A DNA stretch of 64,000 bases from Jhaorihella thermophila (GCF_900108275.1 NZ_FNVD01000004.1:124001-188000), one strand, 5' to 3'. Counted from the stretch's first letter, positions 19,368 to 28,393 are shown. Numbers and translations: made by a program. Notes: a model not told the origin generated them from the letters alone.

Positions 19368-20072
19368 TCAGTCCGGCGACAGCATGTAACCTTCGCCGCG
19401 CACGGTTTGCAGATAGCGCGGCTGCTTCGGATCCGCCTCGATCTTGCGCCGCAGCCGGGTGATCTGCACGTCCACCGCGCGTTCCTGCGCCTGTCCCTTG
19501 TCGCGGCCCAGATCCTCAACCAGGCGCGCGCGGCTGACCGGCTCGTTCGGTCGCGCCGAAAAGATCCGCATCAGCTGGCTTTCCGTCGCGGTCAGGCGGA
19601 CCGGTTCCTCGCCCCGCCACATCTCGCCCCGCTCGACGTCATAACGGATCGGGCCAAGGTGCAGGATCTTGGGCGCGGTGTCGCCCTCGGACATCCCCGG
19701 CATCCGACGCAGGATGGCGTTGATCCTGAGCAGCAGCTCCCTGGGCTCGAACGGCTTGGGCAGATAGTCATCCGCTCCCGCCTCGAGCCCCGCGATCCGG
19801 TTCTCGGTCTCGCCCCGCGCGGTCAAGAGCAGGATCGGCGTGGCGCGGGTCTCGCGCAGGCTGCGGGTCAGCGACAGCCCGTCCTCGCCCGGCATCATCA
19901 CGTCCAGCACGATCAGGTCGAAATCCAGCCCCGCCAGAACCCGGCGGGCATGTTCGGCATCCCGCGCCGCGGTGACGAGGAACCCGTTGCGCATCAGAAA
20001 CTTCTTCAGAAGCTCGCGGATACGCTCGTCGTCATCGACGATCAGAAGATGCGCGGCCGTCCCGGTCATCAC
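19368..20072 (-). CDS. petR: OmpR-family response regulator, PetR type
   Basis: A 234-residue two-domain regulator. The receiver domain has the acidic pocket VDDDE, phosphoacceptor D57 in LIVLDVMMPGEDG and conserved K106 in YLPKPFEP. The C-terminal winged helix carries RAVDVQITRLRRKIE and QTVRGEGYML. In Rhodobacter capsulatus the petP-petR pair encodes a MarR-like protein and this kind of regulator, with petR reported as essential; the gene order and overlap here match that pair. No sensor kinase is adjacent. Either the GTG at 20072 or the ATG at 20069 may start it; AAGGA lies 6 bases before the GTG. Confidence 0.88.
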   Translation of the reverse strand: MMTGTAAHLLIVDDDERIRELLKKFLMRNGFLVTAARDAEHARRVLAGLDFDLIVLDVMMPGEDGLSLTRSLRETRATPILLLTARGETENRIAGLEAGADDYLPKPFEPRELLLRINAILRRMPGMSEGDTAPKILHLGPIRYDVERGEMWRGEEPVRLTATESQLMRIFSARPNEPVSRARLVEDLGRDKGQAQERAVDVQITRLRRKIEADPKQPRYLQTVRGEGYMLSPD

Positions 20073-20578
20073 TTGCCGTCCTTCAGCCTTGCATAGAGCC
20101 GGCGCATCTCGGGATCCATCATCGCCTCGAGCACCTTCTTGAACCCGGCCACCGCCTCTGGGCCTGCTTCGCGATAAGCCGCGCGCATCCGCGTCCGCTG
20201 CGCATCCGACAGCCGCGCCTCGAGCGCGCGCCCCCTGTCTGTCAGATACAGATGGCGTTCGCGCTTGTCGCGGGTGCCGACGCGGCTTTCCACCAGCCCG
20301 TCGTCGATCAGCGTGCGCAGCACCCGGTTCAGCGACTGCTTGGTCACCCCGAGAATCGACAGCAGGTTGGTCACCGTAGTCCCCGGCGCACGGTTGATGA
20401 AATGGATCGCCCGGTGGTGCGCCCGGCCATAATGCATGTCCGCCAGGATGCGGTCCGGATCGGCGGTGAACCCGCGATAGGCAAAGAACATCGCCTCGAT
20501 CCCCTGGCGGAGCTGTTCGTCCGTCAGAAACAGCAGGCTTTCGCCCCCGAAAACCGGTGCGGCGCGTCCATCCGACAT
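20069..20578 (-). CDS. petP: MarR-family transcriptional regulator, PetP type
   Basis: A 169-residue winged-helix protein. The recognition region is TNLLSILGVTKQSLNRVLRT, followed by the MarR wing DGLVESRVGTRDKRERHLYL and long dimerisation helices at the C-terminus. It overlaps petR, as in Rhodobacter petPR. It is divergent from ilvE across a 168-base region that holds an ATGTCA-N7-TGACAT inverted repeat about 40 bases upstream of its start, a candidate autoregulatory site. Confidence 0.85.
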   Translation of the reverse strand: MSDGRAAPVFGGESLLFLTDEQLRQGIEAMFFAYRGFTADPDRILADMHYGRAHHRAIHFINRAPGTTVTNLLSILGVTKQSLNRVLRTLIDDGLVESRVGTRDKRERHLYLTDRGRALEARLSDAQRTRMRAAYREAGPEAVAGFKKVLEAMMDPEMRRLYARLKDGK

Positions 20579-20617
20579 GCTGCGTCTCCTTGCCTCATCT
20601 CCGTTTGTCCCGAGTTT

Positions 20618-20658
20618 ATGTCAGCCTTGTTGACATTCCAAGACCGAAGCGGTATCGA
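20618..20658. promoter_or_regulatory. Inverted repeat overlapping a candidate ilvE promoter in the petP-ilvE divergent region
   Basis: ATGTCA (20618-20623) and TGACAT (20631-20636) form a perfect 6-bp inverted repeat with a 7-base spacer, as bound by many MarR dimers. The right arm overlaps TTGACA (20630-20635), which is 17 bases from TATCGA (20653-20658): a good sigma70-like promoter reading towards ilvE. A PetP dimer here could repress both directions. Confidence 0.45.
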
Positions 20659-20746
20659 ATCGCAGTTTTTGCGCAAGATTGTGACCGCATCGGCCCTTTC
20701 TAGCGCAACTTTCGGAAACGGCGCGTGTGATACAGGAGGATGCGCA

Positions 20747-21613
20747 ATGGCTGGATATGACGACCGTGACGGCCAGATCTGGATGGATGGCGAGCTGATC
20801 GACTGGCGGTCCGCGAACGTACACATCCTGACCCACGCGCTGCACTACGCCTCTTCGGTGTTCGAAGGCGAACGGGCGTATGGCGGCAAGATCTTCAAGA
20901 GCCGCGAACATTCCGAAAGGCTTCATGCCTCGGCGAAAATGCTGGATTTCGAGATCCCGTGGAGCGTGGATCAGCTCGAAGAGGCCAAGCGTCAGGTGCT
21001 GAAGGCCAACGGCCTGTCGGACGCCTATGTGCGCGCGGTCGCCTGGCGCGGCGCGGGCGAGGACATGGGCGTTGCCTCGCGCCGCAACCCGGTGCGCGTG
21101 GCGATCGCCGCCTGGGAATGGGGCGCCTATTACGGCGATGCCAAGATGAAGGGGGCGAAACTGGACATCGCGAAATGGAAACGCCCCAGCCCCGAGACGA
21201 TCCCCGTGCACGCCAAGGCAGCCGGCCTTTACATGATCTGCACCATGTCCAAGCACGAGGCCGAGAACAAGGGCTGTTCGGACGCGCTGTTCATGGACTA
21301 TCGCGGCTATGTGGCCGAGGCGACCGGCGCCAACATCTTCTTCGTCAAGGATGGCGAGGTTCATACGCCCAAGCCCGACTGCTTTCTCAACGGCATCACC
21401 CGCCAGACCGTGATCGGAATGCTGGAGGATCGTCAGATCAAGGTGCATGAACGCCACATCATGCCCGAAGAGATGGAAGGCTTCGAACAGTGTTGGCTGA
21501 CCGGCACCGCGGCCGAGGTCACGCCGGTCGGCCAGATTGGCCCCTACAACTTCGAGGTGGGGCAGCTGACCCGCGAGATCGCGGACGCCTACGAGAAACT
21601 CGTGCGCGAATGA
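20747..21613 (+). CDS. ilvE: Branched-chain amino acid aminotransferase
   Basis: A 288-residue class IV PLP aminotransferase. The PLP lysine is K157 in IPVHAKAAGLYM, and the EATGANIFFV segment (E191) and GTAAEVTPV are conserved. It transfers amino groups between glutamate and the 2-oxo acids of valine, leucine and isoleucine. The start at 20747 follows AGGAGGA by 5 bases and opens the normal N-terminus (DGQIWMDGELIDWRSANVH). The frame extends upstream without a Shine-Dalgarno. It ends at a strong terminator. Confidence 0.94.
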   Translation: MAGYDDRDGQIWMDGELIDWRSANVHILTHALHYASSVFEGERAYGGKIFKSREHSERLHASAKMLDFEIPWSVDQLEEAKRQVLKANGLSDAYVRAVAWRGAGEDMGVASRRNPVRVAIAAWEWGAYYGDAKMKGAKLDIAKWKRPSPETIPVHAKAAGLYMICTMSKHEAENKGCSDALFMDYRGYVAEATGANIFFVKDGEVHTPKPDCFLNGITRQTVIGMLEDRQIKVHERHIMPEEMEGFEQCWLTGTAAEVTPVGQIGPYNFEVGQLTREIADAYEKLVRE

Positions 21614-21649
21614 TTCTGTGGTCCGCGCACCGGACCCGATCGACAGATG

Positions 21650-21682
21650 CGGCCCCGCGCGAACCTTCGCCGGGGCCGTTTT
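21650..21682 (+). terminator. Rho-independent terminator after ilvE
   Basis: A long interrupted stem: CGGCCCCG (21650-21657) pairs with CGGGGCCG (21671-21678), and GCGAA pairs with TTCGC inside it around a CC loop. TTTT follows at once. It lies 37 bases after the ilvE stop. Confidence 0.8.
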
Positions 21683-21751
21683 GCGCGCGGCGGTCTTGGG
21701 CAGGCCGAGGTTGACAGGGGGCCACCCGAACGCGCACCCTGTCGCGGCGAT

Positions 21752-22630
21752 ATGCTGCCACCGATCGGACCGCCCATGCCCAAGGACGCGCCGCACATGC
21801 CCAACGTCCGCGACGTTCTCTCCGGCTTTCTGCGGGACGCGCAACAGGCGCGGCGGGTGTTGATGACCTCGACCGTGCCCGAAGGCCCGCACCAGTTGCG
21901 GGTCGCCCTGCGCAAGCTGCGCACCGCGCTGGGGATCTTCGGCAAGGACGACCCGCAGGCCCGCGCACTGCGCGACGAGGCCCGGCTTCTGGGACGGCGG
22001 ATCGGGGAGTTGCGGGATCTGGACGTGGTGGCGGTCGAGATCATCGCGCCGGAACGCCACGCCGACCCGGCGGATTCGGGGCTGTGGACGCTTGAGGTGG
22101 CGCTGAGCGAGGCTCGCATCGCCGCGCGCAAGGCGCTGCGCGAATACCTCGCCCATGGCGAGGGCGGCAAGGTGCTGGACCGCTGGGCGGCGCTGCTCGG
22201 CAGCGATGCGGATTTTCTCGACCGGCCGGCTGGCGAGGCGGCGGACAAGGCCCTGAAGCGACGGGTCCGCAAGGCGGGCAGGCTTGGGCGCCGGTTTCAC
22301 AAGCTTGATGACGCGCACCGGCATGAATTCCGCAAGGAAATCAAGAAGCTGCGCTATACGCTGGACTGCGGCGCGTGGGACGCCGGCGGGCCGGCGCGCG
22401 TGAAGTTCCGCAAACGGCTCAAGCGGCTGCAGAATGCGCTGGGAGCGATGAACGATGCGGTGGTGGCGCGCGAGGTTCTGGACCGGATCTGCAAGGACAT
22501 GCCCGAGGATTCTCCCGCCCACGCGGTCGGGCGGAGGCTGGTCAGGCGGCTGGAAAAACAGGCTCGGCACGACCGCAGACAGGTCGAATCGCTGTGGAAG
22601 AAGGTCGCGGAAACCCGGCTGCCCGCCTGA
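21752..22630 (+). CDS. CHAD domain-containing protein
   Basis: A 292-residue basic, helical protein. The CHAD fold is recognised by paired His/Lys/Arg-rich helices: HQLRVALRKLRTALGIF near the N-terminus and HEFRKEIKKLRYTLD followed by RLKRLQNALGAMNDAVV. CHAD domains bind inorganic polyphosphate and are often found with polyphosphate enzymes, but none is adjacent. The start is uncertain: 21752 is used, while an ATG at 21776 is also possible, and neither has a strong Shine-Dalgarno. It converges with the EamA transporter gene. Confidence 0.82.
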   Translation: MLPPIGPPMPKDAPHMPNVRDVLSGFLRDAQQARRVLMTSTVPEGPHQLRVALRKLRTALGIFGKDDPQARALRDEARLLGRRIGELRDLDVVAVEIIAPERHADPADSGLWTLEVALSEARIAARKALREYLAHGEGGKVLDRWAALLGSDADFLDRPAGEAADKALKRRVRKAGRLGRRFHKLDDAHRHEFRKEIKKLRYTLDCGAWDAGGPARVKFRKRLKRLQNALGAMNDAVVAREVLDRICKDMPEDSPAHAVGRRLVRRLEKQARHDRRQVESLWKKVAETRLPA

Positions 22631-22634
22631 TCGT

Positions 22635-23576
22635 TCAGTTTCGGGGCAGGGCGGCGGCATCCCGTTCGCGGTCGCGTTTCAGCCCCAGCCGGCGTTCGCG
22701 CCACAGCACCACCGCATTCGCCGCAATTACCAGCGCGGCCCCGGCTAGCATGACCGGGGTCGGAAGCTCTCCGAACAGGGTATAGCCGACGATGATGGCA
22801 AACAGCATCGACGAATAGTCGTAGGGCGCCAGTAGCGAGGCGGGGGCGAAGCGGAAGGACGAGGTGACGAGGATCTGCGCCACGCCGCCTACCAGTCCGG
22901 CCGAGATCAGCAGACCCGCCGTGGTGGCGTCGGGCACGACCCAGCCGAAGGGAAGGGTCATCAGCCCCAGCACCGAGGCCGTGGCCGAGAACCAGAACAC
23001 GATGGTCGGCGCCGGTTCGGTTTCGACCATGCGGCGGATATGGATCTGCACCAGCGCCCGCCCCAGGGTCGCGCCCAGCACGCACAGCGCCCCCAACGCT
23101 GCCCCCTGTTCCAGCGTCGAGGCACCGCTGAGCCGCGGCCAGAGCATGACGAGTACGCCCACCAGTCCCACCGCCACCGCCGAAATCCGCACGAGCCGGA
23201 TGCGCTCGCCCAGGATCAGCGCGGCAAGGATCAGTGTAAAGATCGGGGCGGCAAAGCCGATTGCCGTGACCTCGGGCAGGGGCAACAGGCCGAGTCCCGC
23301 GAAGGTCAGCCCCATCGACGCGGTGCCCAGAAGCCCCCGTTTGACATGCAGCATCGGGTTGCGCGTGCGCAGACCCTGTGACAGCTCGCCCCGCCAGGTC
23401 AGCCAGGCCAGGATCACCGGGATGGCAAAGAAGGAGCGGAAGAACACCGCCTCGCCCGGTGGCACGGAGTCCGAGGCGGCCTTGATCAGCGCCGACATGC
23501 CCGTGAACAGGAAGATCGCGCCGAGCTTCAGCGCCACGCCCAGTCCGGGTCGATGCGATGTTAACGATGTTGCCAT
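22635..23576 (-). CDS. DMT-superfamily (EamA) transporter
   Basis: A 313-residue membrane protein with about ten hydrophobic helices in two EamA repeats. The first repeat carries ALIKAASDSVPPGEAVFFRS, a conserved feature of these transporters, and the second ends with LFGELPTPVMLAGAALVIAA. Such proteins export amino acids, nucleosides or other metabolites; the substrate is unknown. It is divergent from the malonyl-CoA synthetase gene across 96 bases. Confidence 0.85.
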   Translation of the reverse strand: MATSLTSHRPGLGVALKLGAIFLFTGMSALIKAASDSVPPGEAVFFRSFFAIPVILAWLTWRGELSQGLRTRNPMLHVKRGLLGTASMGLTFAGLGLLPLPEVTAIGFAAPIFTLILAALILGERIRLVRISAVAVGLVGVLVMLWPRLSGASTLEQGAALGALCVLGATLGRALVQIHIRRMVETEPAPTIVFWFSATASVLGLMTLPFGWVVPDATTAGLLISAGLVGGVAQILVTSSFRFAPASLLAPYDYSSMLFAIIVGYTLFGELPTPVMLAGAALVIAANAVVLWRERRLGLKRDRERDAAALPRN

Positions 23577-23672
23577 GGCGCGACACTGCGCCTGTTGCGG
23601 GCAAAGATCAACGGCTTGATTTCGGGAGGCTGCCGGGGGCAGATAACGACGGACAGACGAGGAGGCCGCCCG

Positions 23673-25181
23673 ATGTATGACGACAACCACCTGCTGAGCC
23701 GCCTGCGCGCTGCGTCGGTGGGGCGCGAGGATTCGGTGTTCGCGCAGATCCCCGGTGGCGACCCGGTGACCTTTGGCGAGTTGTTTGCAGGCGCCGAGAG
23801 GATGGCGGCGGCGCTGGCAGCGCAGGGGGTGCGGCCGGGCGACCGGGTGGCGGTGCAGGTGGCCAAGACGATTCAAGCGATCGAACTTTACCTCGGCACG
23901 GTGATGGCGGGGGCGGTCTTTCTGCCGCTCAACACCGCCTATATAACGCCCGAAGTGGCCTATTTCCTGGGCGACGCGGAACCGGCGGTGGTGGTCTGCG
24001 ACCCGGCCCGCGCGGAGGAGATCCGCAGCATTGCCGGCGGGGCGCAGGTGCTGACGCTGGACGAGGCGGGGCAGGGCAGCCTGCGCGATCTGGCCGAGGC
24101 GCAGGTGCCCGGATTTCGGGCCGTTGCGCGCGGGGCGGACGATCTGGCGGCGATCCTCTATACCTCGGGCACCACGGGGCGGTCCAAGGGCGCGATGCTG
24201 AGCCATGACAACCTGTCGTCGAATTCCGAGGTTCTGCGCGACTATTGGCGGTTCACGGCTGAGGACGTGCTGATCCATGCGCTGCCGATCTTTCACACGC
24301 ATGGGCTGTTCGTGGCGACCAACGTGGCGCTGCTGGCGGGGGCCCAAGTGATCTTTCTGCCCGGTTTCGACGTTGACGCAATCCTCGAGGCGATGCCGCG
24401 CGCGACCGCGCTGATGGGGGTGCCGACCTTCTATACCCGGCTGCTGGCCGATCCCCGGCTCACGCGCGAGCGGGCGGCGAACATGCGGCTGTTCATCTCG
24501 GGCTCGGCGCCGCTGCTGGTCGAGACGCATCGGCAATGGGAGGCGCGCACCGGGCACCGGATTCTGGAACGCTATGGCATGACTGAAACCAACATGAGCT
24601 GTTCCAACCCCTATGAGGGCGAGCGGCGAGCCGGGACCGTGGGCTTTCCCTTGCCCGGAGTCGAGGCGCGGATCATGGTCGAAGGGCGCGAGGCGGAGGT
24701 GGGCGAAGTCGGCGTGCTGGAGGTGCGCGGGCGCAACGTGTTCAAGGGCTATTGGCAGATGCCCGAGAAGACCGCCGAGGAACTGCGGCCGGACGGCTGG
24801 TTCATCACGGGCGACCTGGCGTCGGTGGATGCGGACGGCTATGTGACGATCGTCGGGCGGGCGAAGGATCTGATCATCTCGGGCGGGTTCAACGTCTACC
24901 CCAAGGAGGTGGAGGAGGTGATCGACGACATGGAGGGCGTTGTCGAGAGCGCGGTGATCGGCGTGCCGCATCCCGATTTCGGCGAGGGCGTGGTGGCGGT
25001 GGTGGTGCCGTCCGATCCGGGCCTGACCGAAGAGGCGGTGATGGCGGGGCTTGCGGGCAGGCTGGCGAAGTTCAAGCAGCCCAAGCGGGTGGTGTTGGTG
25101 GACGCGCTGCCGCGCAACACCATGGGCAAGGTGCAGAAGAAGACGCTGCGCGAGCAATACGCGGGGGTGTTTTCGAACTGA
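23673..25181 (+). CDS. matB: Malonyl-CoA synthetase
   Basis: A 502-residue ANL-superfamily ligase. The AMP-binding P-loop YTSGTTGRSKGAML lies at about 163-176. Segments RFTAEDVLIHALPIFHTHGL, MGVPTFYTRLLADPRL, ERYGMTETNMSCSNPYEGER and DLIISGGFNVYPKEVEEVID are those of MatB rather than general acyl-CoA synthetases, especially the RYGMTETNM motif. The C-terminal catalytic lysine lies in RNTMGKVQKK. It activates malonate (or methylmalonate) with ATP and CoA. GGAGG lies 8 bases before the ATG. No malonyl-CoA decarboxylase gene is adjacent. Confidence 0.9.
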   Translation: MYDDNHLLSRLRAASVGREDSVFAQIPGGDPVTFGELFAGAERMAAALAAQGVRPGDRVAVQVAKTIQAIELYLGTVMAGAVFLPLNTAYITPEVAYFLGDAEPAVVVCDPARAEEIRSIAGGAQVLTLDEAGQGSLRDLAEAQVPGFRAVARGADDLAAILYTSGTTGRSKGAMLSHDNLSSNSEVLRDYWRFTAEDVLIHALPIFHTHGLFVATNVALLAGAQVIFLPGFDVDAILEAMPRATALMGVPTFYTRLLADPRLTRERAANMRLFISGSAPLLVETHRQWEARTGHRILERYGMTETNMSCSNPYEGERRAGTVGFPLPGVEARIMVEGREAEVGEVGVLEVRGRNVFKGYWQMPEKTAEELRPDGWFITGDLASVDADGYVTIVGRAKDLIISGGFNVYPKEVEEVIDDMEGVVESAVIGVPHPDFGEGVVAVVVPSDPGLTEEAVMAGLAGRLAKFKQPKRVVLVDALPRNTMGKVQKKTLREQYAGVFSN

Positions 25182-25185
25182 GCGC

Positions 25186-25262
25186 GGCAGGTGGGGGCGC
25201 TGCCCCCGTCGCGCCATGCGCGACTCCCCCGGGGTATTTCGGACCAGAAAGAAGCAGGATCG
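25186..25262. repeat. Dispersed intergenic repeat, copy 5 (minus orientation)
   Basis: Hairpin GTGGGGGCGCTGCCCCCG at the 5' end on the plus strand, then CCCCGGGGTATTTCGGACCA and GAAAGAAGCAGG. Read on the minus strand it is the CCTGCTTCTTTCTGGTCCGA subtype also seen at copy 10. It lies between convergent matB and the TIGR03084-like gene. Confidence 0.75.
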
Positions 25263-25266
25263 GCAG

Positions 25267-26061
25267 TCAACCCGCGACGGTTCGGGTTCCCGGCGCGGGC
25301 GGGGTTTCCGGCGGGCCGGCAAAGCACTGGGCGTTTTCCATCCAGGTGCGGGCGATCTCGCCTTCGACCCGGAGCGCGGTATCGGCCAGCGCGCGGGTCT
25401 GGGTGACCACGGCGGCGAAATCCACGGCTGGTCCGGTGATGGCGCCCGCATCGTCGCCGAAGATCCAGAGCGCGCCGCTGGGGGCGGTGAGACGCAGGCT
25501 GGGCAGGGTGTCGGGCACGGGGAGGCCATGGACCTTGTGCGACCAGCCGAAAGTGTTGACGCCGAGCACCACGATGTTCTGGATGCGGTCGGTTTCCTGC
25601 CGGCGCAGGCCGAGAGCGTCGAACACCTCGAACCCGTGCGCCCAGGTTTCCATCTGACGCGCCGTGATCGAAGAGCGTGCCGACATCGAGGGACCGGCCC
25701 ACGGCAGGCGGCGTCTGGGGTCCATGTCGGCCCAGCGGGCGGCCATGTCGCGGGCATGAGCGATCCAGAGGTCGCGCAGTTCGGTGCCGCGTTCGGGGAT
25801 TTGCGCGTTCTCGAAGGCGCGCAGGCCGCCTGATTGAAGGCTACCCATCAGCTGGCCCATGAGCGCGGTGAAGGCGGCTTCGTCCGTGGTGGAGAGATCC
25901 GCCGCCTTGTTCCAGAAATGCAGGTGCACGAGAACGTCGTCGATGGTCCAGCCCTTGAATTGGGTGGGTTGCCGGAGGTCTGCGTCCGAAAGCGGCGCAA
26001 TCGCCGCGTACAGCGTTTGGGATTCTTCGAGAAAGTCTGCGGCCTGGGGCAGGGCGGCCAT
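25267..26061 (-). CDS. TIGR03084-type DinB-like/maleylpyruvate-isomerase-fold protein
   Basis: A 264-residue protein whose N-terminal half has the DinB/MDMPI four-helix pattern with possible metal ligands in VLVHLHFWNKAADL and MSARSSITARQMETWAHGFE. Its C-terminal part resembles a small substrate-binding (SCP2-like) domain. Members are annotated as thiol-dependent isomerase-like or as TIGR03084 proteins without a known reaction. GGAGG lies 7 bases before the ATG. It diverges from the BKACE gene. The family call is fairly firm; the function is unknown. Confidence 0.72.
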   Translation of the reverse strand: MAALPQAADFLEESQTLYAAIAPLSDADLRQPTQFKGWTIDDVLVHLHFWNKAADLSTTDEAAFTALMGQLMGSLQSGGLRAFENAQIPERGTELRDLWIAHARDMAARWADMDPRRRLPWAGPSMSARSSITARQMETWAHGFEVFDALGLRRQETDRIQNIVVLGVNTFGWSHKVHGLPVPDTLPSLRLTAPSGALWIFGDDAGAITGPAVDFAAVVTQTRALADTALRVEGEIARTWMENAQCFAGPPETPPAPGTRTVAG

Positions 26062-26229
26062 TGGGGATCCTCCACTGGTCGTGTGGCGGGACTGTCGCGC
26101 CCGAGCGCCGGGCCGGTCAAGCAGCCGGTTTGGATGACGCTGCGGAACCCGCCCCGTGCGATCGGGGCTGGACGGCGCCGGCGGGCTGGAGGAATATGCG
26201 CCATCCCGTGGCAGGACCGGAGAGAGGAC

Positions 26230-27072
26230 GTGGCCAAACCCTGTATCATCTGCGTGGCGATCACCGGGTCGGTGCCGACCAAGGCCGACAACCCCGCGGT
26301 GCCGATCACCGTGGCGGAACAGGTCGAGAGCACACATGAAGCCTTTGAGGCGGGGGCCAGCATCATGCACGCCCATGTGCGCAACGATGACGGCACCCCG
26401 ACCAGCGACCCCGATCGGTTCGCGCGCCTGATGGAGGGGGTCAGGAAACACTGTCCCGGCATGATCATCCAGTTCTCGACCGGCGGGCGGTCCGGGTCGG
26501 GGCGCGAACGGGGCGGGATGCTGCCGCTTCGGCCCGACATGGCGTCGCTGGCGGTGGGGTCGAACAACTTTCCCACGCGCGTTTACGAAAACAGCCCCGA
26601 GCTGATCGACTGGCTGGCCGGCGAGATGCGCGAATACGGGGTAAAGCCCGAGATCGAGGCCTTTGACCTGAGCCACATCCATCAGGCCGTGGCGATGAAC
26701 CGCAACGGGCGGATTCCCGGGCGGCTGTATGTGCAGTTCGTGATGGGCGTGAAGAACGCGATGCCTGTGGATCGGGAGGTGTTCGACTTCTACGTCCGCA
26801 CGATGGAGCGGCTGGCACCCGAAGCCGACTGGTGCGCAGCTGGGATCGGGCGGCATCAGATCGAGGTGAACGAATGGTGCGTGGCGGCGGGCGGCCACAC
26901 CCGCACGGGGCTGGAGGACAATGTGCGGCTGAACCGCGAGACCCTCGCACCCTCCAATGCCGCGCTGGTGCGGCGGGTAGTGGAGCTGTGTGAGCGGTAC
27001 GAACGCCCGGTTGCGGACTGGCGCACCGCCCGGCGGATGCTGGATCTACCCATGCCGGCAGGCGTGGAATAG
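26230..27072 (+). CDS. BKACE-family 3-keto-5-aminohexanoate cleavage enzyme-like protein
   Basis: A 280-residue TIM-barrel protein of the beta-keto acid cleavage enzyme (Kce/BKACE) family. Zinc ligands are expected in SIMHAHVRNDDGTPTSDP and in the C-terminal barrel; FSTGGRSG and LYVQFVMGVKNAMPV are family segments. These enzymes condense a beta-keto acid with acetyl-CoA to give acetoacetate and a new acyl-CoA. Substrates vary widely and cannot be set here. The start is a GTG after GAGAGGAC; upstream sequence in frame does not look protein-like. The MFS gene follows within 5 bases and may move its substrate. Confidence 0.85.
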   Translation: MAKPCIICVAITGSVPTKADNPAVPITVAEQVESTHEAFEAGASIMHAHVRNDDGTPTSDPDRFARLMEGVRKHCPGMIIQFSTGGRSGSGRERGGMLPLRPDMASLAVGSNNFPTRVYENSPELIDWLAGEMREYGVKPEIEAFDLSHIHQAVAMNRNGRIPGRLYVQFVMGVKNAMPVDREVFDFYVRTMERLAPEADWCAAGIGRHQIEVNEWCVAAGGHTRTGLEDNVRLNRETLAPSNAALVRRVVELCERYERPVADWRTARRMLDLPMPAGVE

Positions 27073-27076
27073 CCCG

Positions 27077-28264
27077 ATGGCGCGCGTGCGGGCGCGGATC
27101 CCTGCGGGGATCTGGATCCTTGGCTTCGTAAGTCTCTTGATGGATGTCTCGTCCGAGATGATCCACGCGCTGCTGCCGATGTTCATGGTAACGACGCTGG
27201 GCGCCAGTGCGCTGATGGTTGGGCTGATCGAGGGACTGGCCGAGGCGACCGCCTTGATCGTCAAGGTGTTTTCGGGTGCCCTGAGCGATTGGCTGGGCCG
27301 GCGCAAGGGGCTGGCGGTGCTGGGCTATGGGCTGGGGGCCGCGACCAAGCCGTTGTTCGCGATGGCGCCGGGGATCGGGCTGGTGCTGACAGCGCGGCTG
27401 CTGGATCGCGTCGGCAAGGGCATTCGGGGGGCGCCGCGGGATGCGCTGATCGCCGACCTGACCCCGCCCGAGATCCGCGGCGCGGCTTTCGGGCTGCGGC
27501 AATCGCTGGACACGGTCGGCGCATTCCTCGGGCCGCTTCTGGCGGTCGGGCTGATGCTGGCGTGGCACGACGATTTCCGCGCCGTGTTCTGGGTGGCGGT
27601 TCTGCCCGGCGCGGTGGCGGTCGGCCTGCTGGCGCTGGGGCTGCGCGAACCGCCCGGACGCGGCGATGGTCACCGCCGGAACCCGATCACGCGGGCGAAC
27701 CTGCGGCGATTGGGGGCCGCCTATTGGTGGGTGGTGGCGATCGGCGCGGTGTTCGCCCTGGCCCGGTTCAGCGAAGCTTTCCTGGTTCTGCGCGCGCAGC
27801 AAAGCGGGATTGCGATGGCTCTCGTTCCGCTGGTCATGGTGGCGATGAATGTCGTCTATTCCACATCGGCCTATCCCGTGGGCCGCCTGTCGGATCGGAT
27901 CGGGCGGCGCGGACTGCTCACGCTGGGATTGGCCGTGCTGGTTGTGGCCGACCTGATACTGGCCGCCGCGACCCATTGGGCCATGGTGCTGGGCGGTGTC
28001 CTGCTGTGGGGCGCGCATCTGGGCATGACGCAAGGGTTGCTGTCGGCAATGGTGGCCGACACTGCACCGGCCGATCTGCGCGGCACCGCCTTCGGCATGT
28101 TCAACCTGGTCAGCGGCGTTGCCCTTCTTGGCGCCAGTGCCTTGGCGGGGTGGCTCTGGGATCGGTTCGGCGCGCCGGCAACCTTTGTGACGGGGGCAGC
28201 TTTCGGAGCCCTGACGCTGGTCGGTCTGCTGATCCGATCGGGGCAAAGCCCGCGCGGAACCTGA
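27077..28264 (+). CDS. MFS transporter
   Basis: A 395-residue membrane protein with about twelve hydrophobic segments. The loop 2-3 motif GALSDWLGRRKG is the classic MFS signature, and RLLDRVGKGIRGAPRDALIAD and its second-half counterpart VGRLSDRIGRRGLL are well preserved. Starts 5 bases after the BKACE stop, which suggests one operon and possible import or export of the keto acid involved. Substrate unknown. Confidence 0.87.
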   Translation: MARVRARIPAGIWILGFVSLLMDVSSEMIHALLPMFMVTTLGASALMVGLIEGLAEATALIVKVFSGALSDWLGRRKGLAVLGYGLGAATKPLFAMAPGIGLVLTARLLDRVGKGIRGAPRDALIADLTPPEIRGAAFGLRQSLDTVGAFLGPLLAVGLMLAWHDDFRAVFWVAVLPGAVAVGLLALGLREPPGRGDGHRRNPITRANLRRLGAAYWWVVAIGAVFALARFSEAFLVLRAQQSGIAMALVPLVMVAMNVVYSTSAYPVGRLSDRIGRRGLLTLGLAVLVVADLILAAATHWAMVLGGVLLWGAHLGMTQGLLSAMVADTAPADLRGTAFGMFNLVSGVALLGASALAGWLWDRFGAPATFVTGAAFGALTLVGLLIRSGQSPRGT

Positions 28265-28393
28265 CCCGAACGGGCAGGTTTTTCGCCGCCCGAGCCGTTC
28301 GGCCTACACCTTCCGAGCAATGGAAAACCCGGTCCACTCGATTTACCGTGGGTGCCTGATTGCTTGGAGTTTTTCATTTACGAGTGGGTGGGT

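Noticed and set aside
20579-20746. Leader peptide attenuation for ilvE
   Set aside because: No run of Leu, Ile or Val codons and no terminator/antiterminator pair in the leader.
22635-25757. Apparent 1040-residue minus-strand frame containing the EamA transporter
   Set aside because: Only the last 313 residues look like protein; the upstream part is antisense to matB, so the gene starts at 23576.
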